A stretch of 64,000 nt of DNA from Anaplasma centrale str. Israel. Its GTDB lineage: Bacteria > Pseudomonadota > Alphaproteobacteria > Rickettsiales > Anaplasmataceae. Location: NCBI RefSeq assembly GCF_000024505.1, contig NC_013532.1, positions 496,001 through 560,000 of the forward strand. The letters run 5' to 3'. The notes below the pieces were generated by a model that was given only the letters and a program-made list of their open reading frames with translations, ran no database searches and was not told the origin of the DNA. The position numbers were made by a program, and so were the translations under genes. Positions 36,487 through 46,278 of the stretch are shown here, piece after piece. Each line of letters opens with the position of its first letter. Position 1 is the stretch's first letter.

Positions 36487-37566
36487 CTAGGAGGAAATCT
36501 GCTGCAGTTTGTTTGCTTGGTCATCGGCGATGAGGGCATCGACAAATTCATCAAGATCTCCCTCTTTCATTATGTGCTCAAGCCTATATAGCGTCATGTT
36601 AATGCGGTGGTCGGTAATCCTGGACTGGAGGAAGTTGTAAGTCCGGATACGCTCCGAACGGTCCCCTGAACCTATCTGGCTTTTGCGCATTTTCGATATC
36701 TCATCTTCTATTTTTTGTTTTTCTAGGTTGTACAGCCTTGCCCTCAGAACTTTTAGAGCCTTGCTCTTGTTTTTGTGCTGGGATTTTTCATCCTGTTGGA
36801 TCACCACTATGCCAGTTGGTATGTGCGTTATCCTAACGGCGCTGTCAGTCGTGTTTACTGACTGCCCTCCCGGCCCACTCGACCTGTAAACGTCTATTCT
36901 GAGGTCTTTTTCGTCAATTTTTAGATCTACCTCTTCAACCTCTGGCAACACAGCAACGGTTGCTGCGGAAGTGTGCAACCTGCCCGAAGATTCGGTTTCC
37001 GGTACGCGTTGCACTCTGTGCACGCCAGACTCAAACTTCAACCGCGCGAACACGTCTTTTCCTCCTATACACAGAGAGGCTTCCTTATATCCGCCAATGC
37101 CAGTAGTAGAGATGCCGATGGGCTCCACCTTCCACGACTTTCTCTCCGCATATTTTATATACATACGATACAGATCGCACACGAACAGCGCAGCTTCCTC
37201 CCCTCCGGTTCCAGCTCTGATTTCCAGAATCGCGCTGCGGGAGTCGTCCTTATCTTTTGGCAGTAGAGACAATTGCAGCTGGTGCTTTAATTTTGGAATT
37301 AACTTTTGCTTTGTGTACAACTCTTCCCTTGCCAGATGGACTAACTCCGCATCTGTATCTGTGCTGTTGATGAGCCCTTCTAGCTCTTCAATTTCTTTCT
37401 GCGCTGTCTGATATTCCTCAACCAGAGACATTATAGGTAGTAGGTCAGAATATTCCCTGGACGCAACAACGAAAGCCTGAACCCCAAGTGACTCAGGATC
37501 CGACAGCTGCTGTTTCAAGATACGAAATTTCTCGCACAACCCCTCAAGGCTGTCTTCAAAGCTCAT
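36487..37566 (-). CDS. prfA: Peptide chain release factor 1
   Basis: Class I release factor for UAA and UAG. The peptidyl-tRNA hydrolysis motif is [13 protein letters not shown]. The codon-recognition tripeptide is PET in [12 protein letters not shown], the PxT type of RF1 rather than the SPF of RF2. Length is 359 residues, standard. ATG 37566 has AGG eight bases upstream. It is convergent with pccB over a 248-bp spacer in which I see no gene or RNA. Confidence 0.96.
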   Translation of the reverse strand: MSFEDSLEGLCEKFRILKQQLSDPESLGVQAFVVASREYSDLLPIMSLVEEYQTAQKEIEELEGLINSTDTDAELVHLAREELYTKQKLIPKLKHQLQLSLLPKDKDDSRSAILEIRAGTGGEEAALFVCDLYRMYIKYAERKSWKVEPIGISTTGIGGYKEASLCIGGKDVFARLKFESGVHRVQRVPETESSGRLHTSAATVAVLPEVEEVDLKIDEKDLRIDVYRSSGPGGQSVNTTDSAVRITHIPTGIVVIQQDEKSQHKNKSKALKVLRARLYNLEKQKIEDEISKMRKSQIGSGDRSERIRTYNFLQSRITDHRINMTLYRLEHIMKEGDLDEFVDALIADDQANKLQQISS

Positions 37567-37892
37567 AATTTTACCTGTACTTCATGGCTAGGGCAGCCGT
37601 TCAAAACCGCAAGCGCAAACCGCGGCCATATTAACATCTATGCAAAACATTGTAAATTTTTTGTGCTGTATGCCGCGCACGTGGATTAAAACAATCAATG
37701 CACTTTAGTAAGTTTCGCATGTGTGCAGGTGCATTCAGTGTTGTGACACGTTTCCACGCAGGTGGGGGCATGTGGAACAGTCATGGTGTTTGCTGAGATG
37801 TACTACCCGTTGCTATCAGAAAATCGCAAGTTTTTGATACTATACCTCCGCCGCGCAATGTACACTGGGTGCTGTGAAATTGTGGGCCGTGT
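37567..37892. other. Intergenic region prfA / engB
   Basis: 326 bp between divergent genes. I find no convincing gene, tRNA or other RNA. Possible plus-strand promoter elements (TTGCTA near 37810 and TACTAT near 37840) are spaced too widely to call. Confidence 0.35.
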
Positions 37893-38510
37893 ATGTTGTC
37901 TAAGTGCAGGTTTGTTGCTGGAGTGCAAGATAAGCATTCCCTACCAGACTTTCAGGTGCCCGAGGTTGCTTTTGCAGGAAGGTCTAATGTTGGGAAGTCT
38001 AGCCTCATCAATGCAGTAACGAAAAACAAGAAAGGTGCCAGAGTGTCTTCCAATCCGGGGTCTACCCGGCAAATCAACTTTTACCTCAATGAAGGCGCAC
38101 TTGCGCTTGTTGATCTTCCTGGCTACGGATACTCCAAAGCATCAAAAGAAAGCGCGAGTTCTTACATGTCGTTGGTGGAACACTACTTGCTGACTAGGGA
38201 AGCTTTACATAGGCTGGTTTTGCTTATAGATTCTAAAGTCGGGCTCAAGGAAGTAGATATGGATTTTATATCCTGGCTTGAGGAGCGCTGCATACACTAC
38301 AGTTTGGTCCTGACTAAGATTGACAGATTGGCGTGCACGGAGTTTAACGACGTTCTGTCTGCCGTGCAGAGTAGGGTGAAGGGGTGTTGTATGTTGCTGC
38401 ATCCAATAATTGGGACTAGCAGCAAGTCTGGAAAGGGGATAAAGGAGTTGGTTCATGAAGTCTCAAAATGTGTCAAAGAATGGCCAGGGGGGCGCGATGT
38501 CCGAGCTTAA
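37893..38510 (+). CDS. engB: Ribosome-biogenesis GTPase EngB (YsxC/YihA)
   Basis: Small TrmE-Era-EngA-EngB family GTPase needed for 50S assembly. G1 is GRSNVGKSSLINA, G3 is DLPGYGYSKAS and G4 is TKIDR; VPEVAFAGRSN begins the domain. 205 residues, usual size. The 3' end overlaps the next gene. Confidence 0.94.
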   Translation: MLSKCRFVAGVQDKHSLPDFQVPEVAFAGRSNVGKSSLINAVTKNKKGARVSSNPGSTRQINFYLNEGALALVDLPGYGYSKASKESASSYMSLVEHYLLTREALHRLVLLIDSKVGLKEVDMDFISWLEERCIHYSLVLTKIDRLACTEFNDVLSAVQSRVKGCCMLLHPIIGTSSKSGKGIKELVHEVSKCVKEWPGGRDVRA

Positions 38511-39435
38511 TGATGGTCAATTTTTGGGAAATAGTGAGTGGCTGCGTGACGTTAAAGTGTTGTCTGAATCTCTGCCCTACATACAGAGGTTTTCGGGGGA
38601 GACTTTTGTAATCAAATATGATGGAACCGCAATGAAGGACGCAAACCTTGCTGCGAGGTTTGCGAGTGATGTGGTGTTATTAAAGCAGGTTGGCATAAAC
38701 CCGATTGTGGTGCATGGGGGTGACTACAAAGTTGAGGAAGTTTTAGCAAGATTTGGCAGGGAGTGCACTTTTGTTAACGGCCTGCGGGTTATGGATGTGG
38801 GGACTTTGGAAATCGCAGAGATGGTCCTGTCAGGCCTCGTAAACAAGGAGGTGGTTCAGCAGATAAACAATGCTGGGGGTTCCGCCGTAGGCGTGAGTGG
38901 CAAGGATGCTTGCTTGGTGGGAGCGAAAAAGATGTGCTGTACCCTGAGGGACGGAGGGCCGAACAATATAGAAAAAATCATGGATGTTGGGTTTGTAGGG
39001 GAGCCTAGTGAAGTCAATACAGACCTGCTATTCCTTCTTGAGGAGTCAGACTTTGTTCCGGTAATATCACCGGTGTGTAGTGGCACCAATGGGGCCACCT
39101 ACATAGTGAACCCCGATCTTATGGCTGGTGCAATAGCTTCGGCCATGTCTGCAGCGAAACTTGTACTTTTGGCAGATGCTGCAGATTGCGTAAAAGATGC
39201 TCAGGGTTGTTTGTTGCGAGAGATCTCATCAGACGGAGCCGAGAAGCTTTTGCAAGATGAGGGAATGAGTGCAAATATGCTGCACAAGCTGCAGGCCTGT
39301 ATAAAATTTTCCCGTGAAACATGTGGCACATCCCATATAGTCGATTGTGCCATACCTCATGTTTTGCTATTAGAACTATTTACGACGCACGGCACCGGTA
39401 CAACACTCTGCTGTGAGTTCCGTGGGGAACAATAA
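38497..39435 (+). CDS. argB: Acetylglutamate kinase homologue with altered glycine loops
   Basis: Amino-acid kinase fold, closest to ArgB (N-acetylglutamate phosphorylation in arginine synthesis). Overall alignment is clear: LSESLPYIQRFSGETFVIKY, FVNGLRVMDVGTLEIAEMVLSG, GGSAVGVSGKDA, and an end LELFTTHGTGT. The ATP/substrate loops deviate: KYDGTAM where ArgB has K-[FYL]-GG-x-AM, VHGGDYKV where VHGGGPxI is usual, and NPDLMAGA for N-[VI]-NADTAA. The catalytic Lys, Asp and the late Lys (MLHKLQA) remain. 312 residues from ATG 38497 (AGGGG upstream, 14-bp overlap with engB); ATG 38455, with AAGGAG, is an alternative. Activity is uncertain. Confidence 0.85.
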   Translation: MSELNDGQFLGNSEWLRDVKVLSESLPYIQRFSGETFVIKYDGTAMKDANLAARFASDVVLLKQVGINPIVVHGGDYKVEEVLARFGRECTFVNGLRVMDVGTLEIAEMVLSGLVNKEVVQQINNAGGSAVGVSGKDACLVGAKKMCCTLRDGGPNNIEKIMDVGFVGEPSEVNTDLLFLLEESDFVPVISPVCSGTNGATYIVNPDLMAGAIASAMSAAKLVLLADAADCVKDAQGCLLREISSDGAEKLLQDEGMSANMLHKLQACIKFSRETCGTSHIVDCAIPHVLLLELFTTHGTGTTLCCEFRGEQ

Positions 39436-39657
39436 GTTCGTCTCGCTTGTGCGCGGCTAAGCTTCCCTAAGCGCCTGGTTTCTCCCGTATGGTGTTGCTG
39501 TGGGTAACGTTGTGTGTATTCTCCCCTCGAGTTCTGTCCCGCAACTTGGCTTGGTATAGGTTTTTTGGGTGTGGTAGTGATCCGCGTGTAGCTGCTTTGT
39601 GGTTGTTTGTGCTTGAAATTTGTATACGCTTTACGTGTTGATAATAATCGGACTTAT

Positions 39658-40485
39658 ATGAACGAAAAAAAGGAAAGGGTTGCAGGGTGGTTTCACGAGT
39701 TGCGCGATAGGATTGTTGATCAATTTTTAGCGATCGAAGAGGAGTTTTCTGATAGCCGTCCGGAGATTAAGCGTAGGACCTGGGACAGAGAAGGTGGTGG
39801 AGGTGGTGAGTCAGTCGTGATTGTTGGCAAAGTGTTTGAGAAGGCTGGGGTAAACTTTTCAACGGTGTACGGCGTAATGGACGGTAACTTCGCGCGTGAG
39901 ATACCTGGAGCGCAGGAGAGTGGGGGTGATTTTTGGGCGAGTGGCATTTCCGTGGTTGCACACATGCAGTCTCCATTTGTACCCGCGGTGCACATGAATA
40001 CCAGGTTTATGTGCACTTCGAAAAGTTGGTTTGGTGGCGGCATGGATCTGACCCCTACATATTATGATGAAGATGACAAAACCACATTCCACGAGGGCAT
40101 ACGTGCTGCGTGCGATAAGTTTAATCCCGAATACTATCCCAAGTTTAAGCAAAGATGTGATGAGTATTTCTATCTCCCTCACAGAAAAGAAATGCGCGGT
40201 GTAGGCGGGATATTTTACGATAACCTATGCACTGGAAACTGGGAGCAGGATTTTGCATTCACGCAGGAGGTTGGAAAATGCTTTTTGCGGGTGTATTCTG
40301 CCATTGTCAGGAGAAACATGCACAAAACATGGGGGGCAGAGGAGCGTAATTTTCAATTATTGAAGCGTGGCAGGTACGTTGAGTTTAATCTTATATACGA
40401 CAGAGGAACAAGATTCGGCCTCATGACCAATGGGAACCCGGATGCAATAATGATGTCCATGCCTCCTCTGGTGCGATGGGAATAG
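39658..40485 (+). CDS. hemF: Oxygen-dependent coproporphyrinogen III oxidase
   Basis: Haem pathway enzyme that oxidatively decarboxylates coproporphyrinogen III to protoporphyrinogen IX. Motifs are SKSWFGGGMDLTPTYYDEDD, FKQRCDEYFYLPHRKEMRGVGGIFYDN and RYVEFNLIYDRGTRFGL. Length is 275 from ATG 39658. The protein stops at MPPLVRWE, where most HemF continue for about 20-30 residues with a Tyr/Pro/Glu-rich tail. A hairpin follows the stop. The 222 bp before the gene show no other feature that I can support. Confidence 0.94.
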   Translation: MNEKKERVAGWFHELRDRIVDQFLAIEEEFSDSRPEIKRRTWDREGGGGGESVVIVGKVFEKAGVNFSTVYGVMDGNFAREIPGAQESGGDFWASGISVVAHMQSPFVPAVHMNTRFMCTSKSWFGGGMDLTPTYYDEDDKTTFHEGIRAACDKFNPEYYPKFKQRCDEYFYLPHRKEMRGVGGIFYDNLCTGNWEQDFAFTQEVGKCFLRVYSAIVRRNMHKTWGAEERNFQLLKRGRYVEFNLIYDRGTRFGLMTNGNPDAIMMSMPPLVRWE

Positions 40486-40527
40486 GCCAAGCCCGGTATG
40501 GGTTTTCCTAACGGTATGCGGGTTGGC
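40486..40527 (+). terminator. Possible terminator after hemF
   Basis: GCCAAGCCCG (40486-40495) pairs with CGGGTTGGC (40519-40527) apart from one bulged G. The loop is 23 bases and an imperfect T-rich run (ttttaagtttt) follows. The structure starts at the base after the hemF stop codon. Confidence 0.45.
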
Positions 40528-40758
40528 CGATTTTAAGTTTTGTGCAGCAGGCCCAGCGTGCAGACATATAAATTCTGCCGGGGTTACATTGCCACCAAAG
40601 CACGGCTGTTCCAACTGCGTGTAACGGTATCTATCCCAGGACGCGCGGCCGGTTACAGTTGGCAAAATTGGTAAATATACTAAGAAATATGTTGAAGTTG
40701 TCATAATACATGATAGCATTATGCACGCTGAGCGCGAGTTTGTATAATATGTTGCGGG

Positions 40759-41310
40759 GTGATTGTGAACAGTAGGCAAGCGGTTGTAGTTGGGTCCGTT
40801 GCCGCTCTTGTGGTTACCTGCAGTGCACTTGCCTTTACGGGTGCGTCGTACATTGTGCGCAAATACAGCAAACAGGATGTGGACAAGCACATTATCATTT
40901 CGCTCTCCATTCATGGTGCGGTTTTGTGTTTAATTGGATTGTGCATATGTCTTTCTGCGCAGATGACGAGTACCTCTTACAGGTTCAATAATCTGTTACA
41001 TAGAAACACGGTAAACCAGGCTCCACTACCGGGGTGCCTTACATCCGAGCGCAGGTTCAGAGAGGTATATGTTCCAAATTTAATTGAGATCGAGATGGGG
41101 TATCCTGAACGTAGTGTAGCTCGAGTGTCCGGGGCGCCGACGGTGCCGACGCCCAAGCGTGATGCAAGCACTGAGTGCTCGTTACCCGAAATAAGATGTC
41201 TGGATATCGTGCAGGTTGATATGGAGAGTTGTAGTGATGTTGTGGCATCTGACCGCGATAGTAACCGCGATAGTATACGCAGCGCCCCTCCGTCGCTATC
41301 ATGGGGTTGA
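40759..41310 (+). CDS. Two-helix membrane protein with hydrophilic tail, function unknown
   Basis: 183 residues from GTG 40759 (GTG 40765 also possible). Two strong helices, at about residues 8-30 (VVVGSVAALVVTCSALAF) and 46-67 (LSIHGAVLCLIGLCICLSA), are separated by a basic loop. A 115-residue polar tail then ends in Ser/Asp/Arg-rich sequence (DRDSNRDSIRS). A perfect TATAAT stands at 40743-40748, only 11 bases before the start. The bilobed hydrophobic N-terminus and long tail resemble inclusion-membrane proteins of intracellular bacteria; that is an analogy, not homology. No family recognised. Confidence 0.6.
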   Translation: MIVNSRQAVVVGSVAALVVTCSALAFTGASYIVRKYSKQDVDKHIIISLSIHGAVLCLIGLCICLSAQMTSTSYRFNNLLHRNTVNQAPLPGCLTSERRFREVYVPNLIEIEMGYPERSVARVSGAPTVPTPKRDASTECSLPEIRCLDIVQVDMESCSDVVASDRDSNRDSIRSAPPSLSWG

Positions 41311-41484
41311 GGCACAATGCACCTTGTGCATTTGTGAACTGTATGTTCCGAAAACATGGGACTAGATACACGCATGTAGGCGTGTGCCCATCAGTGATTA
41401 CCACTTCACAGTATTGTTTGCAGCTTCTGCTGCGCACGCTGTCCGGAGGAAGCCCCACCTTTTCGACTCTGGCTTGATGCAGAC

Positions 41485-42774
41485 TCAAGGTAGGGCATCT
41501 TCTGCGCGCATTATTGCGCTTGCTCCGGTGTACTTTCTGAGCACGTCTGGGATAGTGATGGATCCATCTTCGTTCTGATAGTTCTCCATGATAGCGGCTA
41601 TTGTCCTCCCGATAGCGAGTGCAGAACCGTTTAGGGTATGTACCAGTGTGGAGTGCTTTTTCTTGTTTTCGAAGAAGAAATACTTCGCTCCCATCCTTCG
41701 GGCTTGAAAATCCCTACAGTTTGAGCAGCTGGAAATCTCCCTATACTTGTCCTGGGCCGGCATCCACACTTCCAAGTCGTAAGAAATGCTTGCGGAAAAC
41801 CCCATATCCCCTGAACATAATAGCATAACTCTATACGGGAGTTCTAGCCTCTTCAATACCTCTTCCGCGATTGAAGTCATCCTCTCAAGCTCAGCATTTG
41901 ATGCGTCGCTTGTAGTAATACTAACGAGCTCCACCTTGCCAAATTGATGCTGTCGCATCATGCCCCGCGTATCTAGGCCGGCACTTCCAGCTTCTGCCCT
42001 AAAGCATTGGGAATATGCCGTAAATCTCATCGGCAAGGAGTCACGTGGGAGCGTTGTTCCCGATACCAGATTAGCCAGTGCAACTTCACTGGTCGGTGCA
42101 AGCCTGAAGTTGTTTGTAGTGCGGAAAGAATCATCGTGAAACTTTGGTAATTGACCCACGTTGTACATTGTGCGCTCGTTCACCAAGACCGGATGTGATA
42201 TTTCTGTATACCCAAACTCCTTGGTGTGCATATCTAGCATAAAGCTTGCAAGTGCTCTCTCGAGCTCCGCAAGCTGACCTTTTAAAATGGAAAATCTGGC
42301 TCCAGACAGCACTGCGGCGCGCTTGAAATCCAACAAATTCAGCATTTCGCCAAGCTCATAATGGGGCCTGATACCAAAAGCGAAATCTCTCCTCTGTCCG
42401 TGTGACCGCACTTCAACGTTATGACTCTCATCTTTGCCTACCGGCACTATAGGGTCAGGGACATTAGGGAGGCTTTCAAGTAAGTTGGAAAGTTTCGTGT
42501 CCTCCTTAATACTGTGCTCAAGCGTTTCTATCTCTTCAGCCAGTTTCTTGGAGGCCTCGATTTGGGGTGTGCACTCGATTCCGCTACGCTTCAAGAGGGC
42601 CACCTCCCGCGTTACTGCGTTTCGTTGTTCTCGTAGGGAATACAAAGTAGACAGCTCCCCCCTCTTTTTTAGATCTAATTCGATGATTTTTTCCGCCTGC
42701 TCACCAAAGCCACGGGATATCATGGCCCTGTCAAACAGCTCAGGGTCTTTTTTAATAAGCTCAATGTCGTGCAC
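41485..42774 (-). CDS. serS: Serine--tRNA ligase
   Basis: Class II synthetase for tRNA-Ser. The N-terminal coiled-coil arm (about residues 30-100) precedes the catalytic core. Motif 2 is the [13 protein letters not shown] segment followed by [13 protein letters not shown]; motif 3 is [21 protein letters not shown] 42774 gives [14 protein letters not shown], matching the usual SerS opening, with AGGA upstream and 429 residues in all. The frame is open to TTG 42798. It is divergent from rmuC. Confidence 0.95.
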   Translation of the reverse strand: MHDIELIKKDPELFDRAMISRGFGEQAEKIIELDLKKRGELSTLYSLREQRNAVTREVALLKRSGIECTPQIEASKKLAEEIETLEHSIKEDTKLSNLLESLPNVPDPIVPVGKDESHNVEVRSHGQRRDFAFGIRPHYELGEMLNLLDFKRAAVLSGARFSILKGQLAELERALASFMLDMHTKEFGYTEISHPVLVNERTMYNVGQLPKFHDDSFRTTNNFRLAPTSEVALANLVSGTTLPRDSLPMRFTAYSQCFRAEAGSAGLDTRGMMRQHQFGKVELVSITTSDASNAELERMTSIAEEVLKRLELPYRVMLLCSGDMGFSASISYDLEVWMPAQDKYREISSCSNCRDFQARRMGAKYFFFENKKKHSTLVHTLNGSALAIGRTIAAIMENYQNEDGSITIPDVLRKYTGASAIMRAEDALP

Positions 42775-42864
42775 TGGAATTCCTGAATCGCGCTTCAAAA
42801 GAACTTAGACATACTATATGATAAGCCCTACAATTGTAAGACCATTTTGTGTGGGGTAGCACTT

Positions 42865-44196
42865 ATGACGCTGGATGTTACCTGGTATACAGTGTCTGTA
42901 TTGGTGGTGGAAGCACTTTGCGTGTTCACTGCTACGTATATTTTTGCGCTGAAGACCCGGGTTTCATACCGCAGCTATGGCGAGGTTAGCACCGCAAAAA
43001 AGCATCTTGAGGAGAAACTTCAGGGTGCAGAACATGAAAATGCTTTTTTGAAGGAGGAAGTGCAGTCTTTGCAGCTCAAGTTGCAAGATGCCAAAGACAG
43101 GGCCTTGGTGCTTGAAGTTGAGAAAAAGAGTTTGGAGCAGGGCGGCGCGCAACTAGACAACTTTTTGAAGTGTGTTGATGAGCAGTGTAAGGTACACTTC
43201 GAAAACCTTGCGAATCGGATTTTTGATGAAAAAGTTGATAAATTAAATAAAATGTCGCGCGAGGGGTTGAGCGGAGTATTGGAGCCGGTAAAGGAGAATA
43301 TGAAAGCCCTGAAGCGTGAACTGGAAGAGGCGTTTATCCAGCATGGTAAGGAGCAATTTTCGCTAAAGAACGAGATTCAGCGCATAATACTCGCCAATGA
43401 GAAGATTACACTTCAGGCTGAAGGGTTAGCCAACGCGCTTAAGGGAGAAGCAAAAATCCAGGGAAATTGGGGTGAGGTCATATTAGAAAGAGTGCTGGAA
43501 GATTCCGGCCTACGCAGAGGGCAGGATTATAAGCTGCACGGTGCAGGTATGGGCCTGCAGGGCGTTGAAGGAGGGGGAAAGCAATATCCAGATGTTGTGA
43601 TACTTTTACCCGGCGATAAGCATATTATTGTGGATTCGAAAGTGTCACTAGTGCACTATGAGAAATACTGTTCAGAAAGGCAAGAAGATGCCCGGCTTAC
43701 GCACCTCAAGCATTTTGTGGGCTCCGTAAGGGCACATATAAGTGACCTTTCCAGTAAGCGATACTCTGATGTTGAAGGCATTAATACCCCAGATTTTGTG
43801 CTGATGTTTATCCCGATAGAAAGCGCTTATTTTCTAGCCGTTCAGGCAGATGCCGAACTTCACAAATATGCGTGGTATCGTAAGATCGTGGTGGTTTGCC
43901 CATCTACGTTGTTGGCAACCCTGAAGACGGTTGAATCTTTGTGGAGGCTGGAGAACCAAAATCGCAACACACTGGAAATTGCCCGCCAAGGAGGGGCATT
44001 GTACGACAAGATTGCGTCTTTTATTCATGATATGCAAAAGTTAGGTAAGCAGATAGATACCGCTGGTAGCTCATACCGCGATGTGATGAAAAAGCTTTCT
44101 GAAGGGCATGGGAACATACTTGCTCGTACAAAAAGCCTGAAAAATCTGGGGGTGCGGACCTCAAAAAGCCTGGAAGTAGACGCCGTTGATGGTTAA
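42865..44196 (+). CDS. rmuC: RmuC-family DNA recombination protein
   Basis: 443 residues from ATG 42865. One N-terminal membrane helix (VLVVEALCVFTATYIFAL) is followed by a long coiled coil (about residues 30-200). The RmuC nuclease-like domain contains GNWGEVILERVLEDSGL, YPDVVILLPGDKHIIVDSKVSL and FIPIESAYFLAVQAD. RmuC limits inversion recombination at short repeats in E. coli, of possible interest in a genome with tandem repeats and paralogue arrays; the enzymatic activity is inferred from the fold. Confidence 0.92.
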   Translation: MTLDVTWYTVSVLVVEALCVFTATYIFALKTRVSYRSYGEVSTAKKHLEEKLQGAEHENAFLKEEVQSLQLKLQDAKDRALVLEVEKKSLEQGGAQLDNFLKCVDEQCKVHFENLANRIFDEKVDKLNKMSREGLSGVLEPVKENMKALKRELEEAFIQHGKEQFSLKNEIQRIILANEKITLQAEGLANALKGEAKIQGNWGEVILERVLEDSGLRRGQDYKLHGAGMGLQGVEGGGKQYPDVVILLPGDKHIIVDSKVSLVHYEKYCSERQEDARLTHLKHFVGSVRAHISDLSSKRYSDVEGINTPDFVLMFIPIESAYFLAVQADAELHKYAWYRKIVVVCPSTLLATLKTVESLWRLENQNRNTLEIARQGGALYDKIASFIHDMQKLGKQIDTAGSSYRDVMKKLSEGHGNILARTKSLKNLGVRTSKSLEVDAVDG

Positions 44197-44431
44197 AAAC
44201 AGCCCAAATGCCCCAAATAGAGCGGCTTGAGACCCTGGTTGGGGGTATAGGGTTGCGATTTTAAGAAATGTGTGGACTTTTTGCACGAAACGTGGAAACA
44301 TCCCCATAGCCGCCTAGATTGCTGCCTAGTCAATACAATAGCAACTGTTTTAAATTAGCATGCGCGTACGGCCACAAAACAGTCGGAAGTGGGGTTCTTG
44401 CCGCACAGTGTCGGGGAATGATCTGAAAGGA

Positions 44432-45115
44432 ATGAGCGAATTTATCGGCGAGAGTCAGAAGTACTTTGAAGATGCACTGGAGTGGTATTGCCGTAAGTAT
44501 TTGGCCGCCGTCAGCGAGAGGGCGTGGCTGTGTGTCTCACTCGTGGTTTTCGTGACGTTTCTCCTGTTCTTGATGTGGGATACGTACTCCATGTTCCCTA
44601 CCAAGACCGACTTTAGCTTTATCAAATATACAGATCGGTACAGCGACGAATTCTTGCTGATCAAAAGGCTCAGCGTGGATGTTGAGGAAAGGGAGGAGGA
44701 TCTTCTTTCTTCCTACCTTGCGGGGGAATACGTAAAACGCTATGAGTCATACTCTCCCGATGGCACAGAGGCACAGCTGGGCTTCGTGAAGAATAACTCA
44801 TCCAGAAGGGTGTTTGTTGCGTTCAAAAACATCATGGAGCGGGGTGCAATTATACACCCATTGATATCAAAATACAAGACTGATGCCATATCCCTAGAGG
44901 CGGTGATTGATAAGGTCGAACTACTGCCCCGCAGCGTGGCCTCACTCAGCAGTGCGGTTGTGGAGTTTAGAGTTAAGCACATAGTGCACGGCGTGCTAGC
45001 TGCAACTGAACGCCGCAAAGTGTTGGTTTCTTTCTCTCTATCTAACGTCAGAATGGCCTCCGCCGGGGTAGTGCCGTTTGAGTTTACTATCAATACGTAC
45101 AGATACGTAGACTAG
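44432..45115 (+). CDS. virB8: VirB8-family type IV secretion protein, solitary copy
   Basis: Bitopic inner-membrane protein of the type IV secretion core: short cytosolic N-terminus, one helix (WLCVSLVVFVTFLLFLMW), then a periplasmic NTF2-like domain. Family cues are YFEDALEWYCRKYLAAVSERAW before the helix, then YVKRYESYSP and the final EFTINTYRYVD beta strand. 227 residues from ATG 44432; the frame is open to ATG 44360, giving 251. No virB9-B11 genes are adjacent. Rickettsiales typically carry a second VirB8 away from the virB8-D4 cluster, which this would be. Confidence 0.82.
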   Translation: MSEFIGESQKYFEDALEWYCRKYLAAVSERAWLCVSLVVFVTFLLFLMWDTYSMFPTKTDFSFIKYTDRYSDEFLLIKRLSVDVEEREEDLLSSYLAGEYVKRYESYSPDGTEAQLGFVKNNSSRRVFVAFKNIMERGAIIHPLISKYKTDAISLEAVIDKVELLPRSVASLSSAVVEFRVKHIVHGVLAATERRKVLVSFSLSNVRMASAGVVPFEFTINTYRYVD

Positions 45116-45160
45116 CAGGTTGGTACCCGGCCCAAATGCTGGCAGCTTGGCCGTTGGTTT

Positions 45161-46078
45161 TTACTTCTCCGCCCCGGTTAATCTGGATATCAAGTGCTGC
45201 ACCATTTCCTCACGAGTGGGGAGGCACTGCGCATCCTGCGGTAGTTGCCTTCTAAGCCACGTATACTGGCGCTTAGCGTACTGCCGCGTGTTTCTCTGCG
45301 CAGCCTCTACAGCTTCGGGCAAGCTTATGTTCCCGCGTAAATATTCTATGACCTCCCGCACTCCTATGGCCTTCATGATTGGGGCGTCTGCAGGCAAGTT
45401 TAGTGACATCAAATACTCAACCTCAGCCACTGCGGACGAGTTTATCATGTCAACCAGCCTGCTATTAATTTTGGGGTGTAACTCCTCCTTAGGGGGGAAT
45501 AACACGCACACCTCGCAGTTTTCAAAGGGGCGCTTTTTCGGGCAGCGCTCCCGCCAGGAGAATATCGAAACTCCGGTGCTCTCGAATACCTCAAAGGCGC
45601 GCAGGAGCTGGTTGGAGTTGCGTCGGTCAATTTTGCAAACATTTGCGTCTCTGCGGAGCAGCAATTCGAAAAATGTATCATTTCCAACTTCACTAAGCAG
45701 AGCCCTGGCCTTTTGCCTGATGTGTGCATCCGCCGGAGGTATCTCTGAAAGCCCATATATCAAGCTGCTAATGTATAGCCCGCTTCCCCCGACAACTATT
45801 GTGGGTGACTTTTTCTCCCAAGCAAGCAATATTTCCCTTTTTGCGTCTTCCAGCCATAATCCCACAGAATAACTATTGCTCGGGTGCACGTAGCCATACA
45901 GCCTGAACTGTGGGCTGGTCCGCAGGTATTCTGCCTGGTCAGTAATTGTTGGAACATGCTGATAAATTTGTTTCGAATCGCAATTGATTATCGTGCACCC
46001 TAGGCGCTCCGCCACTATTTTAGACACCTCAGATTTTCCCGAAGCCGTTGGCCCGGCCAATATCCAGAGCTTATTCAT
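45161..46078 (-). CDS. miaA: tRNA dimethylallyltransferase
   Basis: Adds a dimethylallyl group to A37 of tRNAs reading UNN codons, using DMAPP made by the MEP pathway. The P-loop is AGPTASGKSEVSK. DSKQIYQ, VGGSGLYISSLI and RNTRQYAKRQYTWLR are family motifs. 305 residues from ATG 46078. It is convergent with virB8, with 45 bp between stops. Confidence 0.95.
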   Translation of the reverse strand: MNKLWILAGPTASGKSEVSKIVAERLGCTIINCDSKQIYQHVPTITDQAEYLRTSPQFRLYGYVHPSNSYSVGLWLEDAKREILLAWEKKSPTIVVGGSGLYISSLIYGLSEIPPADAHIRQKARALLSEVGNDTFFELLLRRDANVCKIDRRNSNQLLRAFEVFESTGVSIFSWRERCPKKRPFENCEVCVLFPPKEELHPKINSRLVDMINSSAVAEVEYLMSLNLPADAPIMKAIGVREVIEYLRGNISLPEAVEAAQRNTRQYAKRQYTWLRRQLPQDAQCLPTREEMVQHLISRLTGAEK

Positions 46079-46278
46079 ACCAGCTGCTAATCAATGGGCT
46101 GCGTGGGGCAATGTACCGCCCACAGTTTGCCACACGAATTCTTCCAAGTAGGGTTATGTTTTTTATAATCAATGTCAACTACCATGACCAAATAGTATTG
46201 AACTCGGGTATTGCGCATGGTACACTTTGCCTGGGTTGCTGTTTTGCCGGATTGTTGTACTTTTGAAGGATTTGCGCG

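Noticed and set aside
40357-40914. A 185-codon minus-strand frame spanning the hemF end and the next gene start
   Set aside because: It crosses two supported plus-strand genes and their intergenic hairpin and has no start context.
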